A DNA stretch of 64,000 bases, taken from Apoda limacodes. Lineage: Eukaryota; Arthropoda; Insecta; Lepidoptera; Limacodidae. Below the pieces are notes generated by a model, which ran no database searches, was not told the DNA's origin, and saw nothing but the letters and a program-made list of their open reading frames with translations. Positions within the stretch are counted from its first letter, which is position 1; each line of letters opens with the position of its first letter. This document shows, in pieces, positions 27,476-39,584 of this stretch. The DNA lies in the NCBI GenBank assembly GCA_946406115.1, contig OX291553.1, positions 9,181,001-9,245,000 on the forward strand, given 5' to 3'. Both the position numbers and the translations under genes were made by a program.

Positions 27476-27740
27476 AACAGTATGGGGTTAATCAAGAAAG
27501 AAGTTATTAAATTTTTGAAGGGTCGGCAACCCGACTGATACCCCTGGTGTTGCAAGCGTCCATAGGCTACGGTGACCGCTTACCATCAGGCGGACCGAAA
27601 GCTTGTTTGCCACCTTAGTGGTATAAAAAAAAAAAGCACGAGTAATACGCCTGGTGTTAGAAGGGTCCATAGGCTACGGTGACCGCTTACTATCAGGCGG
27701 ACCATAAGATTGCTTACCACCTTAGTGGTATAAAAAAAAA
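27476..27740 (+). mobile_element. Two LINE-A 3' tails in tandem
   Basis: The first tail (27476-27630) keeps the C-terminal codons (AAGAAGTTATTAAATTT, AAGGGTCGGCAACC) and GCAAGCGTCCATAGGCTACG up to GTGGTATAAAAAAA. The second (27638-27740) repeats GGTGTTAGAAGGGTCCATAG through GTGGTATAAAAAAA. Each ends in an A-run. Confidence 0.8.
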
Positions 27741-28215
27741 CTTTAAGAAATAAAAAATACTAAGTAGGGTTTAATTTGTGAGGCTGAAGGCAAACACCAA
27801 GCCTTCTTGCCTTGCCATTGCTTTTCGATGCTCACCTAGCTGGCCAAGTAAAGGTAAATAAACACTAGTCGAGTGGCATAGGAAGTAGGGAGAAAAGGAG
27901 CTAGAGACGTAGTGTAGCCACATTACTCGTTATGCCGCACGTCATGTTCGTCGTCATGACCACCGCTCCCAGTTTTGTCGGTGTTTTAACGTGAGTCAAA
28001 AGACCTAGAAAGGAGCGTCGCGATTAATTGCGCGAGTAGAGCTGTGTGCGGGCAGAGTGTGCAACAACGCTCAGAAAAAACTTTGATGAAACGCTACTAG
28101 GTAGTATTAAAAAATAATGGTAATAGAGGTTCAAATTCATAACATGGTTCAGAAAACATAATAAAACAATCAAATAGATATCAAATTATGTTAATTAATC
28201 TTTTTAACTTATATT

Positions 28216-28590
28216 CTACAATACACGTTCCACATGTCTGCCTCTTTTTCGTGCATAAACTCGCATTCTGTGTCTTAAGCAACATTTTACTACGCCAGTT
28301 GTTAAACCTCTTATTATTTCGTTTGCGGCATTTATTGTTTTCTGCCGCAAAACATCAACAGATGATATTGGATTTGGTTCATCATACACCAAACTTTTCA
28401 TGTGTCCCTACACATAAAAATCCGTGGGGGTCAAGTCTGGCCACGGTGTTGGTCCTCCTCTTCCGATCCACTTATTTGCATAATTAGTGTCCAGCCACTC
28501 TCTGACACTTCTTCTATTGTGCGCAGGGCCCCCGTCATGCTGAAACCACATGTCTCGAATGAGGTTTAGTGGTATGTCGTAAAGCAAACC
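28216..28590 (-). pseudogene. Tc1/mariner-type transposase relic, C-terminal half
   Basis: Read on the - strand it gives LLYDIPLNLIRDMWFQHDGG and PAHNRRSVREWLD, then NKWIGRGGPTPWPDLTPTDF, a premature TAG at 28408-28410, and GHMKSLVYDEPNPISSVDVL. The QHDG-P-H and W-P-DLTP-D motifs are the second and third parts of a DDE/D catalytic core of the IS630-Tc1-mariner kind. The stop falls where a tryptophan is expected, and after the INAANEI segment the frame decays. The N-terminal helix-turn-helix part is not found to the right. Non-functional. Confidence 0.8.
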
Positions 28591-29850
28591 GAGTAAATGA
28601 ACGATGAACGTCTACTACGACTCAGTTGGTACGAGTACTTGCAAATTTAGAGATCAGAATATATAGGCAACTAATCTACTACACAAAAATATCAAAACTA
28701 AATAAGTGGGAGACGCAAAACACAAAAAGGGGACAATAGACAAAAAATACTTCAAAGTACTAAGAATGGTTAAGTTTAGGGTACAGTGTTTCATAGTCAA
28801 ATCAGACAAAAATGCTGGAAACTACATCCTTTTAAGAATAAGGGTCGACTTAACCTTTAACCCTGTATACTTAATATAAATATATTTATTTGATTGTATT
28901 GTTATTAATTAAAATGTTTTAGGCTCATAAAATTAGGCACAGTGGATTCTGAAGTTTGGAATTTGACGAGTAGAAGATTTCAGCCAAAATTTTCTCATAT
29001 CCTTGACTTGGCTGAATGATTAAGTGCCTATTCTGATTATTTTATTCTATATATAATTTATTAGTTCATTGTTTCCAAATAATCAATCTTTTAATGATTT
29101 ATTTTTGTATCCTAAAAGTAATCATCGTCTTGGATGTCCCGATGGAGATCTACTGTATATTATTTTTTTGGACTTGTTTTTTTAGTAATGTTGATTTGAT
29201 GTAAGCACTTAAAGCGTCTGAAAACTTTTTTTCTTAGAAGAATTATTTAGTAAGTGTATCGAAATACAAACTTTTTTCATTACAGCTAATTTAATTTAGC
29301 CATGTACTGCTATTACCTATACTCAGGGTTGCAATAATTATTGGAAACTGACACGGGATGTTTAAGGCGATATCTCTTGAGATTAGAAATATGTTTAAAA
29401 AAAACTGTATTTTAGTGCCATTTAATGAAAAATTCTATTAAATTGACGATTGTCGATGCATACACGTATTTTAATGAAAAAGGAACAAGATAGGAATACG
29501 GGACATGGTTCTCAAAAATATCGTGGCAGTCTTGTATATACGGGACGTGTGGACACCCTACTATACCTACACAGTCCTGTAGCCACTTTGCTTAGAACGT
29601 TTATTGCAGATAGCACTACCAGCCGCACTACCAATCATTAAAATATTTTCAAGTACAGTCGTGAACAAAAAATAGTTATACTCATTGTGCCAGGGTTGAT
29701 TTGTTTGATGGTTCTTGGATTAGGCAGTTATCGATGACGAAAAATTTGTCTCGTTACCGCAAAACTCGCATCGTAGAAAATAGATATTTATTTCATTTTT
29801 TGAATTTTTTATTATTTTTTTAACTAAATTTTTAATCATTATTTATATCT

Positions 29851-30105
29851 GATGACAGCTGTTAAACTTGAAAGGGCTATACCTCCCTAAATATTGATCT
29901 TAGACTAGCAGTTTCCTTGGAGAAATGATAGATCTCATCAAGATCTTTATTTTTGATGACAGCTGTCAAACTAGAAAGAGCTATATCTCCCTAACTATTG
30001 ATCTTAGACTAGCAGTTTCCTTGCAGCAATGATAGATCTCATCAAGGTCTTTATTTTCAATGACAGCTGCCAAACTGGAAAGAGCTATATCTCCCTAACT
30101 ACTTA
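29851..30105. repeat. 104-bp tandem repeat, about 2.4 copies
   Basis: The unit begins GATGACAGCTGTTAAACTTG and contains AGAGCTATATCTCCCTAACT, TTAGACTAGCAGTTTCCTTG and AATGATAGATCTCATCAAG. Starts are at 29851, 29955 and 30059, a constant spacing of 104. Copies differ at a few positions. Confidence 0.9.
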
Positions 30106-30384
30106 CATTCTGGGCTAACTTTTTAGTTTAACTAACGTGCGGACTTTACCGTTTCCCAATGACTAAGTAAAGCGTTCGTTTGACATACATTTAACATTAC
30201 ATACATAACATAAATCTTACAAGTTTATAGTTATATTGGTTTATTAAGGTCCCGTACGTCTAAATGCAATACGGAACACTTATAGTTGTGTTTGTGTGTG
30301 TTTGTCTGTCCTGTTCATCTGTTACAGTAATCTACTGGAACGAGATGTTGTTATGGAGAACGTGTCAAAAATCGGGATTCCACC

Positions 30385-30545
30385 CAACCAACACACAAGT
30401 CTGCGCGTTTAGCGCTAAAAAAATTATTCTCTGAGCTCGCATAATTGCACGACACGACCCTTATCATATACATACCATTGGAATCCTTGATGTTGGCATT
30501 TCCAACGACACGTTAAATTTCGAGATAATTTAAAAGGTAAAAAAC
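30385..30545 (+). pseudogene. LINE-A reverse transcriptase fragment
   Basis: ACACAAGTCTGCGCGTTTAG encodes TQVCAF, followed by SAKKII. ATTGGAATCCTTGATGTTGG encodes IGILDVG. These are the same as the TKVCAFTAKK and ILDVDI segments in the 44.6-46.1 kb copy. The stretch between them is rearranged. Confidence 0.65.
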
Positions 30546-31796
30546 TCATATAAATAGATTTCTGAAATCTGTTTAACTATTTTTATTTACTTTAAATGAA
30601 ACGGAATGAGTTTTTTATCAATTAAAAATATTTTCTAAAGTCAATACACTTTTTTAAGTACAAAGAACTACGATTAAAAGGTACTATAATTTGTGTCCTT
30701 GTACTAAAATATCGTATCTGTATCTACCTGAACCAAAAAGGGTACATAAAGGTATGATCTTGATGAATGACATTTATGATGAGGTAAGTTATTATTTGTA
30801 TCATCTACACAATCACACAACTTCTTCGTAGGCTGATTCGAAACTTAATCGAAAAGACGTATCCAGTGAGTTGAAAACTGAGCTGCAAATTAGATGAGAC
30901 GCGTCGAAAGGCTGTTCGGTAATGTTGATATTGGAAATTTATTCGAAATTATATAACAATTTATAGTAAGGAACATTGTTTTATGGGAAATTTGATAATC
31001 TACCTAATTCTACAGAATCTGAAGTAAGAATAACTAGAAAATGACGTATCGAAAGGATGCTTAAAAATGCTTATGCTCCCTGTATTCAAAGAAACTTAAT
31101 TATCAATCTTTCTGTCAAATTAAATTATTTATTTATGTGACGATAGATTACGATACGATAGACGATAGATTAAGGATTAGGTCTCTGTAAAATAAGATTT
31201 CTTGCGGATAAGTATATGAAAAAACTTTTTGACCGATTTTGCCCCGTATGTAATCGGTCGATTTAGTCTCTTGGTGAACACTCTAGTATTTCCCTTACCT
31301 ACCCCAATGTGCGAATAGGACTACTAAAAGTATTTAGTTTCTAAGTGACGTTCAACGGAAATCGGTTCGTTGTTAGTAAATAAATAGGTAAACAAGTTTT
31401 TTAGATATCCACAATACTTATACTACGGATCCCTAACTTGTTGTACGACACAAATATGGCCGGTTGTGTTCGCTGCTTTTTTTATGTTTTAGGTGACGAG
31501 TGCGGAGATTGCACAGCTGTTATTGACCGCCCAGTTGCCATTGGCAATGACCCTATCTAAAGGTTGCCTGCCGCCGAGGCGAAGGTTCATGGGCTTTACT
31601 ACCGTGTATTTCGTTTTTATGCACTTTTTGGCTCTGCTAATTCCGTGCAGGCTATTTTTATCAAAACACGACATTAGGTACTCGAGTCACTCTTACAGCG
31701 CGTGACGTCGTGACAAAATTTGCATTGATTTTACAAAATTAAAGACGACATAGGCTCTTCGATTCTAGTAAATGACTTAGTTTTTATAGAATAACT

Positions 31797-32105
31797 CGAC
31801 TTTGCTAGCGGCTCCGCCCGCCCTAAATTCGGTTATCGGCGTGGAACTCCTTAATTAACTCCAATTAATTAATAAGATATACCACCGAATTGCTATAGCA
31901 TATTATAGGTACAGCAATAGTTCGTTTAACTCTGTTATAGTTATTCCCGCAGGAACTTTTGAATTTTTAGGGATAAAAAGGTATGCTATTCCAGGACCTA
32001 ACCTATAAGTATGCCCAGTTTTATCCTGATTTATCCAGTGGTTGAAGCGTGATTGAGTAACAACATCCAGACATTCAAACTTTTACATTTATAATATTAG
32101 TAGGA
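31797..32105 (+). repeat. Lepidopteran-type interspersed repeat, related to 47266-47505
   Basis: CTAGCGGCTCCGCCCGCCCT, AAATTCGGTTATCGGCGTGG and CTCCTTAATTAA recur at 47270-47320. The right part (CAAACTTTTACATTTATAAT, ATTAGTAGGAT) is a common end of such repeats. A LINE-A tail starts directly after it at 32109. Confidence 0.6.
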
Positions 32106-32108
32106 TTA

Positions 32109-32398
32109 ATAGGGAATTCATTCTCACACTTTGGAAGCAAAATAGTCGCGTACAGTGCGGTTTCAGAGAAACTTCCTCCCGCGAACCCTTGGGTTGTGGA
32201 ATGAGCTCCCTGCCAAGGTTTTCTCTAAGGAATACAGTATGGGATTCTTCAAAAAAGAAGTTATTAAATTTCTGAAGGGTCGGCAACGCGCGAGTGATGC
32301 CCCTAGTGTTGCAAGCGTCCATAGGCTACGGTGACCGCTTACCATCAGGCGGACCGTAGGCTTGTTTGCCACCTTAGTGGTATAAAAAAAAAAAAAGA
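32109..32398 (+). mobile_element. LINE-A 3' end, 5'-truncated
   Basis: It starts GGGAATTCATTCTCACACTT and carries the codons for RTVRFQRN-type and WNELPAKVFS segments, GFFKKEVIKFLKGRQRA, then the stop and the common 3' UTR ending GTGGTATAAAAAAAAAAAAA. The A-tail makes this a retrotransposition product. Confidence 0.85.
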
Positions 32399-33855
32399 CG
32401 TTCATATTTAACGTCAATGTAATACGTATAGCTGACGTAGTTGTAAGAAAAACCTGCGGAACAGGATGTATTTAAATTAATCGAGCTTTCTCCGAGACAA
32501 AGGACTGGGATAAATGGTGCGCCATATTTTAAACTTTACCGACTGGACTAATATGTAGCCTGTACGATAATATATCTTTGAGTCCAAAGCATGGGACAAA
32601 CGGTAAGTTTATTTATTTATAGAACAGTTAGTTCCATTACTAAACGGTCTAACGGTTTTAGCATGCAAAATGTTTGTTTTATCTCTCTAAAGTTAACATT
32701 GTTCAAGTAAAATAATCCGTTGGATCCGTGGACGAATAACAATTGAAAAATCGATAATTTTGACAATCGATTTATTAAACATAAATGGTTGAATAACTTT
32801 CTTTTTTTTTATTTGCTAAAGACAAACTATTGCGAACGTGCTACGTGGTGAGCCTATTGCCGGGAACCGGGAACAATGCGGACTCGACAACTTTTTATAA
32901 ATAAATGAATATTGTGATTTTTATCGCTTCAAACGAGGATCGAACCTACAGCAAGCAGACGCGCCAAAAAATAATCGTTCGTCATGCATCAAAAAAACCT
33001 AATGTCTCACTTCTGAAAACATTATGACGAGCAATCAATTATAGATAAAATTCCTGTTGGCCTTTTCAAATTGACAAAAAGACCTTGCAGTATATTTTAA
33101 AAGTTAATTATACAAATGGACACGCAAACGTAAAACACAGTTATTGGTATCAGCAAACTAAAAATAGAAGTTTCGTGACATTTTGCTTTTTAAGAAACAG
33201 GAAATTCAAACTGTAACTAAGTGTTGCTTAAAAGGTTATTTATAACCTTGTTAACTATAGACTAAGAGTTACGTCGGTCAGTACGTTTCCACTGATTTTT
33301 ATTAGAATCAGCCTTGTTGTTGACTCGTGCTGAGTCAAACCAGGGAAAACCCGAGTTGGCGAACGATGGACAAATATGTAATTCGCACTTATTGGCATGA
33401 CATTTACTTAATGTGTATACTTAAGATGCCGGTTGTCTTTAAGTTAAATAATGTTTGAAATACCTAGAATAAGTTATTGAGTCATTTTTAATATTTTATT
33501 CTATAAAACAATTTCTAAGGTAAATCCGGAAGTTATATTTGGTAAAATTATAAATAATATTTAAAAATTAAGAAGTATATTTCAATATACAACAAAATCT
33601 TATATTTTCTTATATCTTATAATCGCACTACTACACTACACCTACTAAAATATCAGTAGGTAAATTTTTAACGTTTATTAAACAGACACTATTATACAAA
33701 GAAAGTTATATATAAGTAATAATACAGTTATATTAAATAAGTATTCACGATTTTTTTCAGCATAGATTTGTTGTTTTTAACCACTCAATTTTATTGAAAT
33801 ACAATAACTACATTTTTATTAATAGAAGGCATGCAATAATAACACAAAAGTCATG

Positions 33856-34085
33856 TCGGCTCCGTGGCTGAGTAGGTAATGACCCGACTGCGAAATCGCG
33901 GGACGTGAGTTCGATTTCCGCATAAGACAAACATTTATGTTTATCTTGAGCCTGGGAGTTTTCTATGTTTATTATGTATGTATTTCTAAACAAGTATTTA
34001 TAAATGTATTTGTATCCGTTGTCTGGTATCCATACCAGACCCAACGGCGCAGTGTGTAATGTCCAAAAAATATTTATAAATTTAT
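33856..34085 (+). mobile_element. tRNA-derived SINE, copy 3 with a different head
   Basis: Head TCGGCTCCGTGGCTGAGTAG and box B GAGTTCGATTTCCGCATAAG, then ACAAACATTTATG, TTTGTATCCGTTGTCTGGTA and CAGTGTGTAATGTCC. From box B on it equals copies 1 and 2, but the 5' 50 bases differ strongly from theirs. Confidence 0.85.
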
Positions 34086-34419
34086 TTTAAATTTAAATGA
34101 ATCTGAATGATGGTCATTGAAGTCATATAATTGTTTTATTAACATTAGCAACCAAACTGAGGCATTTTAATGTAAAATATAAAATACTTTACCGAATTTG
34201 TCTTTGTTTTATAACACACACTAAATAAATTGAATTACGATTTGTGTTCAACTCCGTAACATCACCAAATTAAGGATCTTATTTCAATTGTTCACTCACA
34301 TAATATATCTAATGCTTGTCTATCTTACATGATATAATATATAATGAAACCTAGCTAGATCGATTTATCGCCCCCGAAACCGAAATTGTTAGGTAAAATA
34401 TATATGTAAAAATATTATC

Positions 34420-34420
<1 letters not shown>

Positions 34421-34451
<31 letters not shown>
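34421..34451. repeat. (TA)n microsatellite
   Basis: About fifteen uninterrupted TA units, preceded by less pure TA-rich sequence. Confidence 0.95.
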
Positions 34452-34453
<2 letters not shown>

Positions 34454-35874
34454 AGATTTCTCGTTTAAAACGCTTAATAAAACGCTTTAACAAAATCGGT
34501 TTAAATACAAGTTAATGCTCGTACGACCATCACTTGGTCGGTGTTTTCAGAATTTCAAAATAACGAGAGATGGAATCTTGAAATATTTACCTCGATTTAT
34601 AAATCGTTTTTTTCGGTTCCCTTTTAGGATGAGGCTTTGCAATCGTCTGTCTGCATATATATGACAATTTATATATTTTAGCTCGAACGTTTTTGACATT
34701 GTTCAACATTATCTATCTTACGAACACGCAAGTTCTTTTAAGAAATTAGTTACAGTACAGTTAAAGTCCATTCGTTAATCTTATGACTATCATTATATAT
34801 ACTGACAGTGAAATACGGGCCGCTAAGCGGATTTGTACATCACAAAAAAAAACATCAATATGTCGATTTTAGTACGTGTTATTTTATTAATAATAACGAA
34901 ACGTGACCAGTGTATATCACTATCACGTTTTTTTTAATATATTAGCCGGTAACTGTGGTACACGAGTGTAAACTTACTCTAAACTCGGGGAATGTATATA
35001 ATTAAGATACGTTATGGAGTGGTTATCATTGATTGATTAGACGGTTGGTTATGCAGACCAGCTGTAGTAGTACCATGAGGAGGAGGTCAGTGTTCAGCAG
35101 TGAGACAGGTTGAGATTATGAATATAAGGAGTAGTCTAGGATAAACTCTTTCAAAGTGTTTTTTCCTTCTAAATTTGTCTATTGCAGTAGTCTGTTGACA
35201 CCAAATTCACAATTACCAAAAACTAATTTAGTTAAGAGGCATAAATGAAGACAAATTCTGCATACAACGCGGAATATGACCGTAGCCAAGATGACTTATT
35301 TATACGTCTAGATTCCGTGTTGTGGTACACGAAATGAGCCAATTTCGAGTACCTGACTTTTCAGGTATTTACCGTTTGTGCAAAATAATTAGTGTTGAAA
35401 CAATTGAAAAAACAGGGTTGATGAAAAAAAAAATCACTTTTCACAAGTTATTACACTAATCTGCTTGCTACATTGGAGTTACAAACTAAGTTTTTAAAAT
35501 AATTACAATAGTCGCAAAACAAACAATAAGTGTTTTTCTGCCTGTGTTGCCAAGTCTTCAAGTACTTCATTTCCCTAGTGTAGTAAGGCGAACACTGAAA
35601 CGCCAATACATATTTTTCACCTAAGGTCACTTACATTATATTATTTCAGGTTGATAAAGTATTTATGTATTGATGACCCTTGTGACGCATTGTATCTATA
35701 GAACGTAAACCTTATATCAGACTTCAGCAATATTTAAATAACAAAACAGTTAGATGTAAATATCTATAGATGAACTACGAAATTAATTAACCGTATCTTA
35801 AAATACATAAATAGTTTGAAAAAATAACTTCTTCTTTACAACAAACTGTAACGTCACACTTTGGACTCAATAGT

Positions 35875-35966
35875 CGTATTTTTAATTACACGATATCAAC
35901 TGACAGTTGTCATCAAAAACTGACAACAAAATAAACGTCAGTTGATAACGTCTAATTAAAAATACG
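35875..35966. mobile_element. MITE, copy 2 of the ATTTTTAATTA family
   Basis: The ends CGTATTTTTAATTACACGAT and, inverted, CGTATTTTTAATTAGACGTT are followed by pairing ATCAACTGAC segments. Only about 30 bp separate the arms, so the whole 92-bp element can fold into one hairpin. Confidence 0.8.
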
Positions 35967-36059
35967 AATACAGACTATATATAAAATTTTAACTTTAATA
36001 ACCTAATATTAGATACTATATTAGCAAGATGGTGTACGCACATGTTCGATTGGGTGTGT

Positions 36060-36170
36060 AAAATTATAGGGCTGTCTTTGTCATGTGACGCTGCCGTGGT
36101 GCCAGCGCCCCCTACCTGGTCGGCCGGCAGCGGCGAATCAAAGGCGCGCGCGCACATCTACACGGGTGCA
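36060..36170. other. Isolated GC- and CpG-rich island
   Basis: About 110 bp with CGCGCGCGC, GTCGGCCGGCAGCGGCG and GGTGCCAGCGCCCC inside otherwise AT-rich sequence. On the - strand an ATG at 36157 opens MCARAFDSPLPADQ immediately before CAG|GTAGGG, which looks like a splice donor. No family match and no further exon could be found, so this is either a piece of a GC-rich repeat or, less likely, a small first exon. Confidence 0.35.
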
Positions 36171-37439
36171 TTTAATCTTGATTTCATGAATTAAAGTACT
36201 TTGTACGAGCACTACGATTTAAACCGAGTGCAACTTACATTGTTTGTTTAATGTTCTGAGACGTCAATCAGTAATATAAGTTATTCAATTACAACTATAG
36301 ACTAATTAGGTCTTAAGAAAAACAAATATAATGTACTTATAATGTTTTATGTTTAATGATTTTTGTTTAATTTTCTTGTAGAAAACTATTTGTTATACTA
36401 AAATTCTAAATAACATAGTTAACATATATAATCTTTACATTTCCTATATAAATTGATATCAAAATACTCTACAGTTTATTGATTAAAATCCCTAGTATAT
36501 TGATGACCCATGTGACATACACATTGTATATCTATAGAACGTAAACCTTCTACCGGACTTCTGCAATGTTTAAAATAAAAAAAAAACAAAAACAAATCTC
36601 GCTCTTCGGAAAACTTACTTAATGTCTAACACAAACTTGTCCGGTTTTTACGTAGTTCCGGTGGACTAATTTTACACAGGTAAGTACATAAAATTATACA
36701 CTTGGTCTTACATTAAATTTATAGTGATAGGTCAAAGACGATGCGAAGGGTTTTCTCATTTAAATTTTAACAAAGGAGAGGATGCAAAGACAATGGACAA
36801 AAGGAAAATTTTTTAAATATTTTTTGCTTCTAAATTATGTATGTCTTCTCGAAATTCTGTCGAACTTCCCTCATTTATGTAATGAGTTGAAACAACTGGC
36901 GTGCTTTTATTTTCGAGTATTACGACCGACGACGCTTCCACGAAAAATTTTTAAACCTATTTACTTAATGAGCTTAAAGCTCAAGAGCTTAAAATGTGCG
37001 GACACAAAGCTTTGAGATTTTTTATACCTACCTATATTGAGCATCATTGCCACAAAAGATAGTTTTTTTGAGTTAAAAATGTTAGAATCAGAATACTTGG
37101 GTAGCTTTGATGTGTTTCCGTGTCCAAACTAGAAATATAAAACATGTATTATTTACCGCCGTAGGGTGTGGTATAATACCAATACAATATCCTTTCTGAG
37201 TAGAATTCGTAGGATTTGTCCAAAGGTCAAATCAATGTTATTTATAGTTTTGTACTGAATTTAAATGTTTATTTTTGTACTACTCGCCTCAGCAGTACAT
37301 CCTACAGCAGTGGCACAGACCTCTCCTTAAAGATGCTTAATTACATGAGGCATAGGTAAACCAAATTAAAATGAAAACAATATAAAATTGTTTGGCTTAA
37401 ATTTTATATTTAAAACATTGATAATATTCGTATTTGTTT

Positions 37440-37620
37440 TTATGATAATAGTGATATTTTTTTAAAAGACTAACTTTCGAGTTTCTTGCCGGATTCTTCA
37501 TGGTAGAAATCAAGATTGCGAATCGGATTACAAAAAAATAGTATTTCATAACTTTGAAGATTTAAAAGTGTTTGTGAAAACCTAATTTGAATAAAAAAAA
37601 AATTACTTTGACTTTAAATT
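37440..37620 (+). repeat. LINE-B-type 3' tail
   Basis: ACTAACTTTCGAGTTTCTTG, CCGGATTCTTCATGGTAGAA and a terminal AATAAAAAAAAAATTACTTT with GACTTTAAATTTG. The GAGTTTCTTGCC segment recurs at 59795-59830 behind the LINE-B coding relic. Confidence 0.6.
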
Positions 37621-37738
37621 TGAAGAAGGAGGCTTAAGCCATCGTCCACTACGCGTCTTTCTTACCATAGACTTCGAGTTCTGCAATCTGTTCTATGGAC
37701 TGCTCAATAACCTCACAAAATTGGCCACACTTTCAAAA

Positions 37739-37845
37739 GAGACAAAGCAAACCTGTGGTCTCTTTTCTCTTGTAATCAATGGCCGCTATTTTATTTGTTT
37801 GTTTTTTATTAGAAAGAGAAAAGAGAGCACAGGTTCGCTTCGTCT
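37739..37845. repeat. 33-bp inverted repeat (hairpin)
   Basis: GAGACAAAGCAAACCTGTGG followed by TCTCTTTTCTCTT pairs with its near-exact reverse complement ending at about 37845, separated by roughly 40 bases. Four or so mismatches. The right side continues with GGGTTCCGTACCTCAAAAGG, a lepidopteran repeat end also seen at 62945. Confidence 0.7.
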
Positions 37846-38668
37846 CTGTTTGCGACACATTAGGGTTCCGTACCTCAAAAGGAAAAAATCTGGCCGTCTT
37901 TTTCTCAGGAGGTGGAGGTATCAAGCTAAAATTTATATCAAATACTCAGGTCTACTGTCCCTTGTAAATAAATACAGGTTATATTAGTATACTCTTTCAT
38001 TATATAGTAACAGCTTTTAATGCACAAAATCCTAATCACATAGGGTGATTCGTAACACTTAAATATCTAGATCACAGCTACCTAATTCACAATCATAAAG
38101 GACTACCTAAATAAATAGAAAGATAGCCAAACGCAAGCCTGCCTACACAGATTTTAAGTGTAGTTAATGTCATGTCCTGTCAATCATTTTACCTATCTAT
38201 GGTAGAATGTTCATTGACATAAGATACTACTACTCTATAATGCTTATGTCAAATATGAACATAATCTGCAATCTGAAGCTTTGAACTTTAGAACAACTAA
38301 TTCTACTTGTTGTTAATACAGTGGCTACTCGTAACTCTGTCGGTAAATATTTAAATAGTGTCTTTGAAACTTAACAAAGAGACTAATTATAAATTAAATA
38401 TTTTGGGTTCACTTGGTGGACTGGCGATTGTAGCTCAGCACCAACGTACGTAAGGGTCTGAAAGTTCATGATGAGACTTTCAGACAATTTAAAAGCGAAC
38501 TTTGAAAGGATTTTGAATGTTGCTGTTTGTTTGAATGAAAGTGAGTGATACCAGAAGTTGGACATACTCATCAGCCATCTCTTATCATTGAAGAAAAGTG
38601 TCTTCAGGAGAAAAATTTTCAACGAGACTTGGTCTCATGGAAAATTTTTGAAACACGGGAGGGGACAC

Positions 38669-39584
38669 TGTAACGGAACGACCGTTTCCGGTGGTCCGTC
38701 TCCGGTAAAGGACTGGATGATTTAGGAAACGATAGAAATTTCTGGGCATTCGCTCTTAGGTCCATTACCACTGTGGTAATTTAAATTTAGAGATCAAAGA
38801 ATCTCTAGATGTTTGACATCGGTAAGTCAAAAAACAGATTACTTTACGTTCTGCTTGACGTGGTTGTAAAAATTCTACTACTAATTATTTTTACGGATAG
38901 TAAACTGTGCGATCTTCTTCTAAACTGCAAATTAATTGCATATCCACTTCACTTCTATAAATGAAAACCGTCCTCGGTAATTTTATATATTTATTTGTTC
39001 TCGTTCTGTGTTTTGTGAGTTATTGGTAAGTCACTAATCCATTTATCTTTCTCCTTGACAGTACGGTTCTTAGATTATATATACAACGTATATATATTAC
39101 TCTACTACGGCTCTACGCCGTAACTGAGGTCCGCGAGAAGACTTCTCTGTGGGCTGGTGCACGTTTGTCTTCTAACGACGGCGCACCGCAGCTGCTTTGC
39201 TGTCCTTATACTGTGGGAGGCCGGAGTCTACTGAACTCCAAATCCTCGGCCTGTCCGGAGTCTCCTTGACTCCAAAACTTCGGCCTGTGCAGTAGTGGTG
39301 CTATCTAAAACATCGCTACACACCAAGGCTATGGGGCGACCTCCTCTACGCCAAAGCTACTGGCGAACTACGTCCACGTGCGGCCTTACCTTGTGCCTGC
39401 CACGGACGGCATATTCACTACTCACCACACGCTGTTAGGCCACGTTACATCAGTCCCATCCGCGTCTTCTTTCTACGGCGGTGCTGACCTGAGGGGTGCC
39501 CACAGCGAGCAAGACATCAAATCGGGCTCTAGGCCGAAGAGACCTGAGTGTATTAGTTCCCTAATAAAAGCTTTTAAAAACTAC
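38669..39584 (+). other. Candidate LTR inside the inverted-repeat element
   Basis: A purine-rich tract (CGGGAGGGGACAC) directly precedes TGTAACGGAACGACCGTTTC. A TATA-like CTATAAAT lies near 38955 and an AATAAA signal near 39563. The block ends AAAACTACA, so it has the TG...CA form of a long terminal repeat. The tract to its left is where a polypurine primer would sit. No second LTR, primer-binding site or pol gene is seen. The LTR reading is inference. Confidence 0.4.
39220..39300. repeat. Short GC-rich tandem, unit about 33 bp
   Basis: GGCCGGAGTCTACTGAACTC then CAAATCCTC, followed by GGCCTGTCCGGAGTCTCCTT, GACTCCAAAACTTC and GGCCTGTGCAG. Two and a half units of the GGCC...GGAGTCT...GACTCCAAA...C pattern; each unit also contains its own GGAGTC/GACTCC inverted repeat. 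Confidence 0.6.

Noticed and set aside
29851..30105. CRISPR-like array
   Set aside because: Units of 104 bp are contiguous without spacers, in a eukaryotic context; an ordinary tandem repeat.
31440..31705. Overlapping ORFs on both strands in a GC-richer patch, possible exon
   Set aside because: No family motif and no consistent splice sites. Openness in both strands suggests composition bias; probably a repeat fragment.
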